64,000 bases of DNA, taken from the NCBI GenBank assembly GCA_030762895.1, contig CM061063.1, positions 58,979,196-59,043,195 of the forward strand, in the 5' to 3' direction. The position numbers were made by a program, and so were the translations under genes. Position 1 is the stretch's first letter; every line of letters starts with the position of its first letter. This DNA comes from Sophora flavescens (Eukaryota > Streptophyta > Magnoliopsida > Fabales > Fabaceae). This document shows, in pieces, positions 46,975-60,490 of this stretch. The notes under the pieces were generated by a model. The model was not told where the DNA came from. It searched no databases and saw nothing but the letters and a program-made list of their open reading frames with translations.

Positions 46975-47395
46975 TTATTTAGCGATCGAAAATAGTGACC
47001 GAATTTTTTGGTTGCTTTTTGCGACCGAAATGGCGACCGATTGTAGGATCTACATGAAACACTGATTAGAGTTGATACTGCGATCGAAATAGCGACCGAA
47101 ATAGAGCGTAGCAGAGTTATCGACCGCTATTTCGGTCGCTAAATAAAGGAAAGTAAAAGTCAGAAATTTATGACTTTTTAGCGACCGAACTGGCGACCGA
47201 TTTAAATGCAACGGTTAAACTTTATTTATATTTGCGACCGATATTAATTCAGTCGCTAAATGGCGCTTAAAAAAATTAAAATAGCGCGTGTTAGCGACCG
47301 ATTTTAAAATCCGTCGCTAAATTTATGAATTCAAATTTCAAATTAACCTATTTAGCGACCGATTTTACGATCGAGTAATTCGGTCGCTAAAAATG
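46975..47395. repeat. CACTA-3 left subterminal repeats
   Basis: GCGACCGAAAT / ATTCGGTCGC words in both orientations. Confidence 0.85.
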
Positions 47396-47870
47396 AAATC
47401 CCTAAATCGCGATTTCCTTTCTCTCTTCCCCCATTTCTCTCTTTTCTTCTACTCTCTCTCGCGCAGCTGCTCCGCCCCGTCCTTGTTTCGGCCGCGCATC
47501 ACCACCTCTCACCGTCTCGTCCTCCTCCGGCCACCACTTGGTAAGGTTCTCCCCTTATCCTTCTCATTTTGTGTTTCTCCTTCTCTGTCTCCTACTCTCT
47601 CTTCCTCCTCCCAGCAGCACCGTGCCACCACCGCCACCACGACCACCATTGTAGCACCGTGACCTCCTTCTTTGGTAAGGTCTCCTCTTCTCTCTCTCTG
47701 TGTATCTCGCTCTCTCTCTCTTGCTCGGTTCTCTTTGTCTCAGTTTCTCTCAATGTCTCTCTCAGGTGTTGTCACTTCCTCCTCCGGCCACCACCACCAT
47801 CTCAAGGGGTTCTGTTTGCGCAACCACCACACCCACAGTCTCCTCTAATCGATTATGTCTCAGGTTAGGG
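47396..47870 (+). other. CT-rich leader-like segment in CACTA-3
   Basis: Strongly pyrimidine-rich (CTCTCTC, CTCCTCCGGCCACCAC twice), with GGTAAGGT donor-like sites at 47539 and 47672. Looks like duplicated first-exon DNA of a captured gene; frames across it are low-complexity. Confidence 0.4.
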
Positions 47871-49631
47871 TTTAGGGAAGTTCTGTCAGTATGGGTATTT
47901 ATGCTGTCAAATTAATCATTGATGTTGTTCTAGTGAAATCCAGAGTAGAGAAATTTTGACAGTAGGGGTATATTGATTTAAATAACTTATTGGATAGATA
48001 ATATAAGTTAGCTTCCTCTTGATTCACTATCTCTTCGACTGTAATGCTTGGAAGTAGGACTACTATAAGTTTCATGGCCATCCCTGCATAAAATAAGTAA
48101 ATATGAAGCCAAGAATGTAATTAGTAATTTACAGGCACATTGTATTAGACATAAGGAAGACTATTTTAATATGAGTTTGAAGACCAAGTCAATGTGGAGG
48201 CAAGGGTCCTAACCCCAACTTGTAAATTTTGTAAATTTTCATTGTTGAGTTGAACACTTTATATTTGTTCTTTGGGTATATGAATGTATGGAGGTTTGAT
48301 AAAAATTTGATGGCTAATTAATGGCTGGCCTTTGAGATTCTTTTTTTTCGATGGAGATTGGTAAGTGAGGGATGGTGGGAGGAAACATTTGTTTTCAAAC
48401 TTCTTGAACCGTTGAATTCCAAGGTCAAGGTCCCTTGAAAATGATTATGTTACACCCTGCAATACAACTTGAGTCCATCTATGTCCCTTAATATTTTTTT
48501 TAAGGCTTGCTCATCCTTGTTTCTCTTATTTAGATTACTCAAGTACATTTTTGTTTCACCTGTGAGATGATTTGGATAGTGAATCCAAATACATCTTTAC
48601 TAAGCATACTTGAGAATGCATGTATTTGCAATTATGTGTTGTTTGTTGGTGGAGAGTAAAGCTCAATAGGATGTGATCCTGTCAAAAAGGCGGGATGCTT
48701 GTTGTGTGTTGCTAATTTAGAAGTTATGCATGTGTTTGACAATTATGTGTTACTTGTTAGTGGAGAGCGGAGCTCAATAGGATGTTTGCTACTATATTTT
48801 ATCTAAGTTTGTATTGAAATATGTTTCAATATATATTTGTTCAATGGTTTTATTTTTTACTAGAGTTAATTATTAAGCTACGAAAGCCTTAATTAGTTTC
48901 CTATTTGAGATTCAATATTAATGAGCATGCGTACCTTCTCCGGACACGCATGCTCATTCAATATTTTGGATGTGCTTGAAGGATTCTTGAAGTTTGAGGT
49001 TTTTCTTTAATTCTGCCTTAAGGCCAAGGTCTTAGATAATGAAGTATTAAGTATAGGGTTAGATAAAATGAAGGGTGAGGCACAATTTGCCAGGCACATG
49101 ACGTGCCGTCATCATTCAAACATTATTCACATTAGAAAGCAGCTCTGCACACGATATTATGAAAGCAACTCTGGTTTTCTACTCATTTGTTTCACTAGGC
49201 AATGGAGCTTTCCAGAAATAGTTGTTGATGACCATCCTTACTAGGTTATCTAGGCATTTCCAGTAGGAAAAGTCCTCTCTATGATAATCCTTCAAAACGA
49301 CATAAAAGCATCTGCTTTCCTGAAAACTACTATGTTTGCTAATCTGTAAAGTTGCATGTGAAGTTGCATTTCTTTGTTCTATTTTAACATGCTAGTATGC
49401 TACATGGATCTTTCCATCTTTTCTTATTATTACTTGATGAAGTTTAGACATATGACTTGTTTTTCTTATCGTTTTATCAAAAAATTGATCCAACTAAATG
49501 TTTTGAGACAGTCATCCATTTAGACCAGGTACAGTATCATATCTCATCAACTTAAGAATAACGATCGGATTCACGTAATGATGGTTAAGGCATAAACTAA
49601 TCATTACTAAATTGTTCTTGTGTATTTGCAG

Positions 49632-49877
49632 GATTTGATTTCAATCCCGCGATCATTCTACCGTCGTTGGGGAAGAGGAATACTGCGTGTTGTGACTATT
49701 GAAGACAAATGCGGAAATCTGTTCAATGGGAATATAGTAATCCATGAGGATCGCCCATATTTTGCAACAGACACAAATGGTATCAGGGAGTTGTATTTGT
49801 TATCCATTGGTGTATTGCCAAAGTTTAAGTACCTTAGGGGTTCTCGTTTCTACATGTTCATCCCTTTGGAAGTTTGA
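49632..49877 (+). pseudogene. Captured exon with B3-like C-terminal pattern (tentative)
   Basis: After a TTTGCAG acceptor, 81 codons run to TGA: DLISIPRSFYRRWGRGILRV, then VTIEDKCGNLFNGNIVIHED and LYLLSIGVLPKFKYLRGSRF, YMFIPLEV. The layout (IP..F.R..G, then a G...FKY..GS.F...I ending) recalls plant B3 DNA-binding domains, but key B3 tryptophans are absent, so this is a weak call. It is the only clean terminal exon in CACTA-3, and its frame is undamaged. Confidence 0.4.
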
Positions 49878-50199
49878 TGAGTTTTGATATTTTGATTAGT
49901 ACTTATTGACTGTGGTGTGTTTTTATGTTTTGATCGTTAATTAGTACATTATTAAACTTTTTTTTTATAAACAATTATTAAACTTGCGTTAATTAATGTA
50001 TGTGTTTTTTTGATCATATTGACTGTGGTGTTTTGGATCGTTAGTACATCATATTTGCGTTTTCTATTTATTCAAAAAAAAATATTGATGTATTTTGTTT
50101 ATATCAGAAATTAAAAATCAATGGGGTAATAGTTGACAAACAAAATTTGGTCGGTATGATTAAGTCATAGGAAAATTTTTATAAAAAAAAAAAATCAAA

Positions 50200-50460
50200 A
50201 TTTGCGACCGAAATAGTGATCGAATATCAGTCACCAAATTGGTTATCTGACCAATTATGTGGCGACCGAAATATATAATTTTGTGACCAAAATATCGATC
50301 ACAAATTTGCTACCGAAATACAAATTCGGTCGTTAAACATTTAGCCACCATGGTTTCTGCTACCTTTTTAATTCAGTCGCTAATTCGATCGCTACACAAT
50401 ATAGCAACCGAATTATCATGTTTAGCGACCGAAATCTTCGGTCGCTAAATAGGTTTTTTT
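50200..50460. repeat. CACTA-3 right subterminal repeats
   Basis: GCGACCGAAATAT / AATTCGGTCGCTAA words, mirror of the left block. Confidence 0.85.
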
Positions 50461-50466
50461 GTAGTG

Positions 50467-51484
50467 ACAATTAAACCCAATTTGACACCTTTCACTTTTC
50501 TTATTTAGACCATTAAACCCAATTTGATAGGGTGTGGCATCATCTTTTTTGCATTTGGTACATTGCTGCTATGAACTGTTAATTGTTGTTGCAATGCAGC
50601 TATTGAGTCGAGCTAAATTAATAAATGAACCTGATAGTTTTAAATTATAGAAATATATTTTTAAGATCTATTGTTCATTTTGAAGCTTGAAAGAATGAAA
50701 TCAGATATCCAGTCTTATAACATTATTGTTGCTCAATGTCTATGCAGGTCTTTTTGAGTTACAAGTTCATGGGCTTTCAGATTTAGTGAGGAGTAATGGG
50801 AGCAATGGGATGATTTCAGATAGGTCTCGGGTAAAATGTTCTTCTCAGAGTGGCTCTGTTATGATGAAGGGAAGCACTGAGTATATGGATAGTGTGAGGG
50901 GATACCTTTGTCAATACTTCTCTTTCTAAACTTTTTTTTTTCCTTTGCTTAAATCACTTTCCATCTTTAAAAAAAAAAAATTTTGTTGATGGGATTCTTT
51001 GTGCTCATTGTTGGCTAATGTTGCACTATGATATGCACACACTCCTTTGCTGTAGCAAAATGTATCGTTTTAAATACAATATAGTATTGATTCTCTTCTT
51101 AGGTAGAGAAAAACGAGTTAAAAAAATAGTAAAAGATTATCAGTAACCTCTAACATGGATACACTCCTCCCAGAATAAGCAATTTTCATCAAACATTGCT
51201 TATATGAGTTATATATAAATTAACAAGAATTTTTATGTAGTTACTTTTTACATATGACAATATGTGTATCTAAAACACTAATTGAGGTGTAGTTGCATCG
51301 TGAGCAAAAATATTAAGCATAATGTTTGGTATAAATGGCAGCACCATATATAATGGCATCTATGTGTTTTGTGAATAAAACCACCTTTTTAATAAATGAT
51401 ATGCTACCTAACATGTTGTCCAAGGTAATATTTTTCAAAAATAAAATTGTTGTCCAAGGTAATAATTTAAAAATTAAACCGCTT
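50467..51484. other. Spacer with one unrecognised exon-like frame
   Basis: 50749-50929 after TATGCAG reads LFELQVHGLSDLVRSNGSNG through SGSVMMKGSTEYMDSVRG to TAA. Serine-rich, no family recognised. The word ATTAAACCCAATTTGA(C/T)A is duplicated at 50471 and 50513. Confidence 0.35.
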
Positions 51485-52253
51485 TGTAACACCCCAATTT
51501 TTACACATATGATTAATTATTTTATTTGGATGTTTATGTTTTTTTTATGTGGTTTAGTTGAGTAATTTAATTCCTCTTTTTAAATTATTTTATTTGGTGC
51601 GTTAGCACTAACTTATTTCAGTGTATTTACGCTTACTAGACAATAACTTACGTTATTGTCACTATTAGTATTTATTTAGAAAAGTATTTTAAATGATATG
51701 ATTGAGATAAAAGTATTTTCATATTTTACTCTATTTACTTTTAGAGTTGAAAATAAATTGGTTTGAGATTAATCAGAGATTAATCTTAGTCCAGGTATTT
51801 TCTTAGTTGATCAATTCAACTATCAATCTCTACTATATTTCAAAATTTGAAAGTATATATTTGTCAATCTTTATTTTTAGATTAAAAGGATAAAAACGTG
51901 TTTATTTTTAAACTTAATTATTATCACTCATTTTTGTACCTATCACAAAATGTTAAATTAAAAACATAAGTTTTCTCTCCTCTCTTTTTAGTAAACCCGA
52001 TACCTCCCCCCTTTTTTTTAACAGATTTTATTTATTTCTTCTTCTCATCTTCTTCCTCCACACCCCAACCTCATCTCCTTCCTCTCTTCTCCCTTGTCGA
52101 ACTCGATCGCGAACCTCCCCCCAAGAGCTCGTCGGTCGCCGCTCGCCGACGCAAGGAGGGGAAGACCTCGTCGCCTGCTCGCGCCTGGTTCGCCCTCCAC
52201 AGCCGCTCTAAACGCGTTCTTCGCCACTGCAATTTCGGCCCCACCGCGATAAG
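51485..52253 (+). repeat. Family-Y LTR, 5' part
   Basis: Begins TGTAACACCCCAATTTTTAC, the TGTAACACCCC start common in Tekay/Del-type chromovirus LTRs. It is cut at 52253 by the family-X element and resumes at 61185 after the 5-bp duplication ATAAG. Confidence 0.65.
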
Positions 52254-55200
52254 TGCGACACCTCATTTTCAGGGTATCACATTTCAGTAACTTGTTGCGA
52301 AAATATACTCAATAAAATGTTTGTTGCTGGTTGCTTTCGGAAAATATAATTTTCTAGTTATTCATCCCTTTCAAAATTAGTGATAATTTTTTTCGTTTTC
52401 TTTTACTCCATATACAATCCAACACCATTAACATAATATACAACTATATAACATATATAGGTATCATAAGAGATTTACACTTACACCTTCACATAACAGG
52501 TCATCTCCAAAATCATAATATAAGAAAATAAAGACGAAATAGTACCGTAGCGGTAATCTGGAATTACAACTCAAAAGAATGACTCTCAATAGCCAAACAT
52601 CCAGACTAACCAAGTACCACTACTTTATAAGACACCAAAAGTCCTATAGCTGGTCAATACTAGTAATCACTGTTGGGAAGACCACCATAATTCTCCCAAA
52701 TCATCGAAATATCTGGTGAGGATACCTCTACTCCCAGAACTATGGAAGTATCAGAATATATAAACTCCTAATCTACCAGAAAACCGGTAAGAAATCAGAG
52801 AGGTGGTAAAGGCATCTCCACGGTCAAAGTCTGTTACGTACTTGATGTAGATCCCGAATTATTACCCTCGTGACATTCCCACTAACGAATACTTCTTCAA
52901 GCATCTAAGAGTTAAGTCCTCGAACGGCTCAGTGAATTCCTTCGCTTCATCCGTACTAGTGTACCGAGGTACTACCTTAGTCTAAAATAAACCTGATGTA
53001 TTTGTAAGGGTGAGTTTTCAATATATGAGTTTTGATAAGACAACACCATGCACGACTCTCAATTAGCAAATACCATATATTCACAACATAATAAAATTAA
53101 CTTAAAACAACAGAATAATTTATTTCACAGGGTTTCATACCCGGCAGTCATCGTCATGTTATAAAAATGCATGACACTTCAATATTCAACTCTATTTTGA
53201 TACCTAATCTCCGGAGATCCCACAACTTTCTGTTTCGTTTCAAGCTGATCAGGCTCCGCACATGGCATATTGTAAAAACGAATAAAACAATGCCCAAGAA
53301 AATCACATAACTCACTGGCCACACACAGTTTCACCAGGGTTATTATTCAAAGTTTAACTCATTGTCTCACACATGTACAGAGGCACAATGGTCACTGCGA
53401 ATTATGGAGTTCATTGTCCATAACCTATTGCGTCACACAAATTGCAATAGTTAACGCATAAACTTGGACACACAGTCCTATAAACTTGGACACACAGTCC
53501 TATAAATATATATTGGCTCACACATATACAGAGGCCCAATATTTAAATGAACATAGTCAATAATAGATACATTGATCTACTCCGAACTCAATGATCATCA
53601 TCTCCTGACACGTCTGCCATATACATTAATCCACTCTGGATTCAATGCCCATTTACATGACACAATTGCCATTTATGCATGAGAAAAACTTTTATTCTCG
53701 TTTTGTTTTCTTTGTCGTAATAATCTTTCCTTGTCGAAGCACAAAGCTTAACGACCATGCTTATTTTTTTATTAAGACTTTTCACTTTAAACAAATACAC
53801 GACACACAGTCCAAATGTTTTAAACTCAACACAGGGCACACAGTCCGAATGCTCAATCACGAGGCCCTTAAACCGATGCACCGGTTTTAGGCTCGCGGAT
53901 ATGGAACTCACACTTTCCACATCAATTTAGGACACACAGTCCAAAAACAAAACTTGCAGGACACTCCGTCCCATGACACAGATCCTTGATCTTACGTGTC
54001 CATACAACACTAGAACGCCGACGTCTCGGTTTCTAGGCTTATTTATCTGCTTGTAAAACATTTTGCTCAGTGAAAAACAATTACGATACAACAACTCCGA
54101 AAACTTATTTAAGTTCAACGGAATAATTTCACTGAATAAAATTCTTTTACAGAAATTCTTTTTCTGTAAAAACGTTGATAAAACCTGAAAATCATTGATA
54201 AATTCCTTTCATTTCTGATTATTTTATTTCTGAAATTAATTCTCAATAGAAGTCAACTTTAAAAAAAGAAATTAATAAATTAATTTATAATAATTAAATA
54301 TTTAATAATATTAAATATTTAATAATATTAAATAATATTAAATAAATAATATTAAATAACTTATATCACTTTTTTGTCAGAAGTAATTGTTCTGACTACC
54401 ATAAAATATTATTTTCGGAACTCAATCACTTTAAATAACATTTTATAATAAAATTTAATTTATTTTATAAAAATTAGAGCCTGTGAAAAATTTTCACGAT
54501 TTCGCCCTTACTGTTGCTTATTTACACAGATTCCACAAAATATTATTAAAATAATAATTATTTTTTTTTTCCATTTTTCTCAAAATCTCCCAAATTAATC
54601 CCTTTGATTAATTATCCAAGCTTATTAAGTCTTTTATCCTTAATTAATTTTTTTAACACTGACCAATGTCAGGTTACTCAGTCCAACACTCAACAGCAGA
54701 TAAATTCCAATCACAGAATAGCATGGCATATATCAATTCATGACATGCATCACAATTATAATATAAACAAATAATTATAATCATGTAAATCCACACATCA
54801 CATCAATTCAGTTACTCAAGTAAACATCACATCAGTCTAGCAGTTAACAGTAAATAATATAATAAAATAAAATATTTCCTACAGAAAATTAATAAACGAC
54901 TCCAACAATAAGCATGTGATTATCTTAAACTCCTCAGGCATACTCCCCTTACCTCTTGGAGATCCAAGTAATTGTTTCCCGAACGATTTCCCGATTTGAT
55001 CTATGTTTCCTTCGTACACTTAGGATAATCAACAATGATTTGTCCTTCACAACAAATCATCACAAAATTAATGAAAATCAAAAAAAAACTTTCTAAACCA
55101 TATGGTAATGGTTCGGCCTACTCAAGATCATTAGGCTAAGGATGTTTAAAATTTCTTAACTTGTGGATTTATGATCCTTAAACATGATGGAGACTTAATC

Positions 55201-57443
55201 AATGATCATGAACCAAGAACTTTGAATGAAACTCATCTAGTTCCAAGACTAGGGTTTCGGTTTTTCACAAAATAAAAAGGTAGGGATTTTGAAATTTTAT
55301 CAACTCTTGGATTTAACCAACATACAAAACCTAGAGTTGGATTAAAGTGTTACTAGACAACATTTGAATAAAAAATCCATCAAATATTCATAGTTAGGGT
55401 TTCGGCTTTTATGAAACAAATAGGTTAGGGTTTGATTTTTTTGATCCTATATTTACTTACATACAAGAACTATCAAGGTACTAAGAGATTGAATCATGAA
55501 TCAAGACATGAAAATGAAACAAAACCCATGAACACCACTTTTTCATGGATTTGGTCCAACTCATAAAATTGGGAAGGAAATTTCTCATGATCATATGCTT
55601 CTAGATGATGAAAATAGAGATGATTATGAGATCATAGCAATTGGTTTCATGTCAAAAGGATTTTTCTAGAATTAGTTATAAATTTTTGAAGAAAGCTTCA
55701 AGAACTTTGACTCATATGAAGAACATGATGAACACAAGCATAAATCCATAAAAGTTGTGAATAGAAAAGCTTAAAATAGCAATATTAAGAGAGATATTCC
55801 TCACCTTGGAATAAAAATATTTATTCACGAACTTGAAGAACAAAGATGATCTTAGCAAGAACACTAAGGAGTTCTTTGTGTTTTGTGGGGAAATAACTTG
55901 AGATGTGAAATAGAAATTGTTTAGATCATCTAGATAAGTGAGAATATGATCTTAGAAGATCAAAACAAGGTTTGGATGGTTATGTGTGGGTATGGGCCGA
56001 ATTTGAAGGAGAGAAAAGATGAACTTGAAAGTTCATGGATTCAAGAACAAAATGGATTAAGTGATGGTAATTGATCTAAGGAACAAGTTTCATGCATGAA
56101 GAATCATGAGATTATGTTTCTAAGTTAGAGATAAATGATGAACAAGTGAAGAACAAATGAAGAACTTGTGAGAGAAAATGAAGAACATGAAGTTTTGAGA
56201 GAGACAAAATGATGAAGTAGGAAAATGAAACAAAATGGTTCAAGTGTGGATGATGGGTGCGGCCTAGAGGTGGGTGTAAGGAGAAAATATGTGGTTTAAT
56301 GAGATAAAAGAACCATGGTTGAGTTTATTTGATCAAGGTTAAGTTAGAAAATAATATAATAACTTAACCATAGTTTATAATAACCTAACTAGGGTTTATG
56401 TATAATCATGGTTAATAAAATATGTGGTCATAAATTTTAAAGAGATGTGGCTGCCTCCTACACCACATGTTAGGGAGAAAATATTTTGGGTTGCAAATCA
56501 TGGTTAATCAATCTTGTTTTTCTAAGTATTCTTGAGAAGTTTAGTGAGAAAGATAAAGATGATGAAGATTTAGAGCAGTTTTGGTAATTTGAACATATCT
56601 TTCACTATACTTGTCCCTTTTTTATGATCTTTAAGTCGTTGGAAAGAAGAGAGAAAGATGAACAACTTTCATGTAGAAAGTTTTTCGATATTCAGAACAG
56701 ATAAGAGTCAGAATTTCGTGGCAGTTTGAGGAGAAAATGACTTGCCTATGACATCACTTGTTTACATTAATGAAATTGGATGATTCATCTACTTTAACAT
56801 AAATGCTCATTTATGGCTAAGAAAAGTGATGTCCAAGTGCTTGGAATGGAGGAAGGAGCCGTGGGTTTAGGGTTACTTTGGTCAAAATTCTCAATGGCAT
56901 GGCTTGAAATATTCATGAAGAGCCAAGGGTAAAATCATCATTTCCAGGCAAAAGATTCCTTTGTCATAAATGCACCATTATGGCCATTATGATGCGGATA
57001 AGCTCAACATAAATGCTTGTCACATAGGTCAAATCCATCACCTCAGCCCCGTTGTCGACTCCCTGGTTCATTTGATGCATGTTTTTCCTAGAGATATCTC
57101 GACGTATTCGGCCGCAGCAAATATAATATTTTAATTTTTACGCTAAATTTTACAAAACTTCCAATATCGTAGTAAATACGATAAAAACATTTTTCATCTC
57201 GTTCATGAGTTATAATTAGGTTTTATGAGCAGTAAACTTTTACTGTCAGTGAAAACACAGAAAATGACAGACCGGTTTCCGTCTGAAATTTTCAACCAAA
57301 AACTCCCCCGTAACCTTATGAAAATAAGTATAACATGGAAATGACATTGGTTTATCCAAAATCATTTTCTAAGTCTCGGATAAAAATATATATTTATATA
57401 TTTATTACCGATATTACGAAGCTGCGAAAATCGGGGTGTTACA
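52254..57443 (-). repeat. Family-X 3' LTR, 5.2 kb
   Basis: Minus strand begins TGTAACACCCCGATTTTCGC at 57443 and ends ...GGTGTCGCA at 52254. Much longer than the 5' copy, which lacks the counterpart of about 52350-56210. Contains several GGACACACAGTCC-type motifs (53468-53945), with one 25-bp unit tandemly doubled at 53461-53510. Confidence 0.8.
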
Positions 57444-57482
57444 ATACTACCCCACTAAAAAAAAAATTTCGTCCTCGAAATT
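57444..57482 (-). promoter_or_regulatory. Family-X pol end and polypurine tract
   Basis: Minus strand: ATTTCGAGGACGAAATTTTT followed by AGTGGGGTAGTAT directly before the 3' LTR, the usual end of chromovirus pol plus PPT. Confidence 0.8.
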
Positions 57483-59396
57483 TAGTCGCTCGAAACTAAA
57501 CAGAATTTTTTAATTTCATCTTAACCTTAAAATTTTACATTGCCCTTTACATTGCTTCATTCCTCTTATTCCATGTTCCATTACACAATTCATTCTTATG
57601 TCATTTCTATATATCCTTACTATCCTCAAAATTTCATCAGAGTCTATCACACTCGAAAAACAAAATCAAAACTTAATCACTTCTCTTCTCAACATGGTCC
57701 CACCAGAAACCTTATTCCAATAATCTAACTATGAATATTATCACTAATTCCAACAATGTCTTCACAGCACCACGCATCAACTCCCTACTCAAAATATCTA
57801 ATCATAGTCTTAGTTTCTCTTGATTATAATTCACCACTCCAATTTGATATCACCTCACACATCTCATCCTCAAAATAACTTCATTGCCTATCTTAATGTA
57901 ATTAAACCAAAAGAGATTATATATAATAGAATTATCTAACTCTTAGCTTTCGAACTTTTCTATCAACTTAATTTTACTCAAAAACTTCTCCTTTCCGTTC
58001 ACATTCAACTTAGGTAAAACTACCATATACATCTTTCTGTAATTTCTTCCAATCATACGATTAAATCTCAACGACGACCATTTTATCATTATCCTAGAGT
58101 TCTTTTAGCAAACTCTACCTTGATCATAACAAAATCTGTCGAAATCATCTTATTTACTGATGTTAATTCTAGAAATTCTCAGCTTACTAGTCACATCTAC
58201 ACCTCCATAAAAATCCGCTCACCTATTGTCGTGCTTAGGTATTACACTTACTCTCAGCTAACCTTCTAAGGATCAATTCCTTTCTTACTTATCCATCTAA
58301 GTTAGGATGATAAGCTGAACATTAACTTCAACTTGTCTCTTAACGATTGACGTAAACTTTGCCCAACACTTGAAGTAAGTTTTTTTTTCGGGCTTTATGC
58401 AGAACGATGTTGGAAGATTCCTTATCACGTTGGATCAGTCCTCTGATACATACCTCTGTTAGTTTTTCCACCACACAGTGGACCTAAGCAGGTAAAAAGG
58501 TGTCGACTTCGTCAACCTACTCACAATAATTTGAAAAGAGATTTTCAAGACAATAAATTTCTTGATTTCGCTTTCACAAGAAAGCACAAAGAATAATTTG
58601 GCCAATCTGAAAGATACAAGTGCCCAATATGTAAAAAGATTTTTCAATAGGTTCGTGAGTGTAAAAATGCATAGCTAATACAAGTTTACAAACATGACTC
58701 TAATAAAGTTTCTTCCTTCACAAGAACTTTACTACACAACGATTTAAAAGAACATCAGTCCGACAAAATTTTAGACTGGATCACTTCCACAAAAAGTAAA
58801 AGTAAATCGACTAAGTCTCGTCAAGAAACTTCTATCATCAAGAATTCATATATGTCGCACAACTCAAGAAATACTCATAATACATTCCCAAAGAAGTATG
58901 AAAATATCCAGTATCACGTAACAAAAGTCGGGATAAATTTTAAATCAAGGTCAGAAAATAAATTTGGCCTGTACAAAATGTACCGCTATGATTGTCTAAT
59001 ACAACCATAGGAATTTGAAAAGAAATTTGCTAATAAGGAATAAGTTTTCTTAATCCTAAGACCCTCACCTAAGGTTGAAGATTTAAATCTAATCGCCTTG
59101 GTTTCTCACAAGCACAAAGGTCTTTCACGACGTGCTTAGTATGGTTACCCTGAATCGGCACGATTTCTGATAACTTGGTCAATCTCTCAGGCACACGAAC
59201 AGTTAATCTTGCCTCATAAGCTGAGTTTACAGTACATAATATTTAATAAGTCCTAACTCCAATCTGGTGGTAACTTTTTTCTCAAGCCGATCCTTGAATA
59301 TATAACAATTCCTTGCTAGGGATCTGTAACACTTGACACGAAGGTCTCTCATGCACCTCGTGACTCTTAGAGTAAACGAGAACATCATCGATCACA
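57483..59396 (-). pseudogene. Family-X decayed pol (reverse transcriptase onward)
   Basis: At about 59396-59355 the minus strand encodes VIDDVLVYSKSHE, the Ty3-gypsy reverse-transcriptase catalytic block. Beyond it the frames are full of stops and I cannot place RNase H or integrase with confidence. The preceding part of the same domain lies at 60278-60490 on the opposite strand because of the inversion. Confidence 0.6.
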
Positions 59397-60029
59397 GGCA
59401 AGTCATTTTCTCCTCAAACTGCCACGAAATTCTGACTCTTATCTGTTTTGAATATCGAAAAACTTTCTACATGAACGTTGTTCATCTTTCTGTCTTCTTT
59501 CCAAAGACATAAAGATCATAAAAAACGGACAAGTATAGTGAAAGATATGTCCAAATTACCAAAACTGCTCTAAATCTTCATCATCTTTATCTTTCTCTCT
59601 AAACTTCTCAAGAATACTTAGAAAACCAAGATTAATTAACCATGATTTGCAACCCAAAATATTTTCTCCCTAACATGTGGTGTAGGAGGCAGCCACATCT
59701 CTTCAAAATTTATGACCACATATTTTATTAACCATGATTATACATAAACCCTAGTTAGGTTATTATAAACTATATATGGTTAAGTTATTATATTATTTTC
59801 TAACTTAACCTTGATCAAATAAACTCAACCATGGTTCTTTTATCTCATTAAACCACATATTTTCTCCTTACACCCACCTCTAGGCAGCACCCATCATCCA
59901 CACTTGAACCATTTTGTTTCATTTTCCTACTTCATTTTCCGAAAGCAACCAGCAACAAACATTTTATTGAGTATATTTCCGCAACAAGTTACTGAAATGT
60001 GATACCCTGAAAATGGGGCGTCGCATTAG

Positions 60030-60041
60030 TGGTATCAGAGC
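60030..60041 (+). promoter_or_regulatory. Family-X primer-binding site (tRNA-Met initiator)
   Basis: TGGTATCAGAGC, an exact match to the usual plant initiator-tRNA-Met primer site, four bases after the LTR end CA (60024-60025). It is on the plus strand because of the inversion. Confidence 0.9.
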
Positions 60042-60277
60042 TGGTCGAGTCTTTAGGGAAACCTTGGGGAATAGGTCTGTTAGGTTTTTGTTGTGTGATC
60101 TCTGGTTGAACCTTGTTTGAATTGTTTCTTGGTTGAAACAATGTGTGTTGACACACAAGTAAGTATGTTTTGGTGGGCTCTGATTTGGGTTGAGACCTTG
60201 AGAGATCTCATGTTTAGTAAAGGGTACTTATGTTCATGTTGATACATTCGTTTATCCCTTAGGACGGTATCAGACAT

Positions 60278-60490
60278 TTGAATAAGGTACCTGTCATTGA
60301 AAGTTTTTGGGGAAAATTTTCTGAGAATGTCCCAAGTTTGTACCGACGGATGGATGTTGAGTTTCTGATTGATCTACTTTCTAGATTTAGCCAGATCTCA
60401 ACCGCTTTGTGTAGGATATCGCCAACGAAGTTTGTTGGGTTAGACTTCAAGAAATGGAATTTTTGTCCATTTCTTGATAAGTTAGTCATC
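60278..60490 (+). pseudogene. Family-X pre-RT/early reverse-transcriptase fragment (inverted)
   Basis: Reads VPVIESFWGKFSENVPSLYR, then VEFLIDLLSR and LCRISPTKFVGLD, then PFLDKLVIIF at the end. It matches the Ty3-gypsy pattern of a VFPED.PGLPP-type block, the VEF.IDL.PG block, YR.SP.E, and the strand just before the catalytic loop, with the sequence between the third block and the last (finger/palm core) deleted. It stops at the inversion breakpoint. Confidence 0.7.

Larger units (their letters stand above)
46959..50466. mobile_element. CACTA element CACTA-3, 3.5 kb
   Basis: Ends CACTACAAAAAAAAGGTTAT and AAATAGGTTTTTTTGTAGTG. Subterminal arrays of TTTAGCGACCGA / TCGGTCGCTAAA at 46975-47395 and 50200-50460. 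The 3-bp flanks do not match exactly (CAT left, ACA right; ACA lies one base further out on the left), so the target duplication is doubtful. No transposase; cargo includes CT-rich leader-like DNA and one exon. Confidence 0.82.

Noticed and set aside
50749..50929. Joining 46269-46319 to 50749-50929 as one gene across CACTA-3
   Set aside because: Splice phases do not match; the fragments may be unrelated.
52560..54120. Scattered frames in the family-X LTR
   Set aside because: No conserved domain; inside a long LTR.
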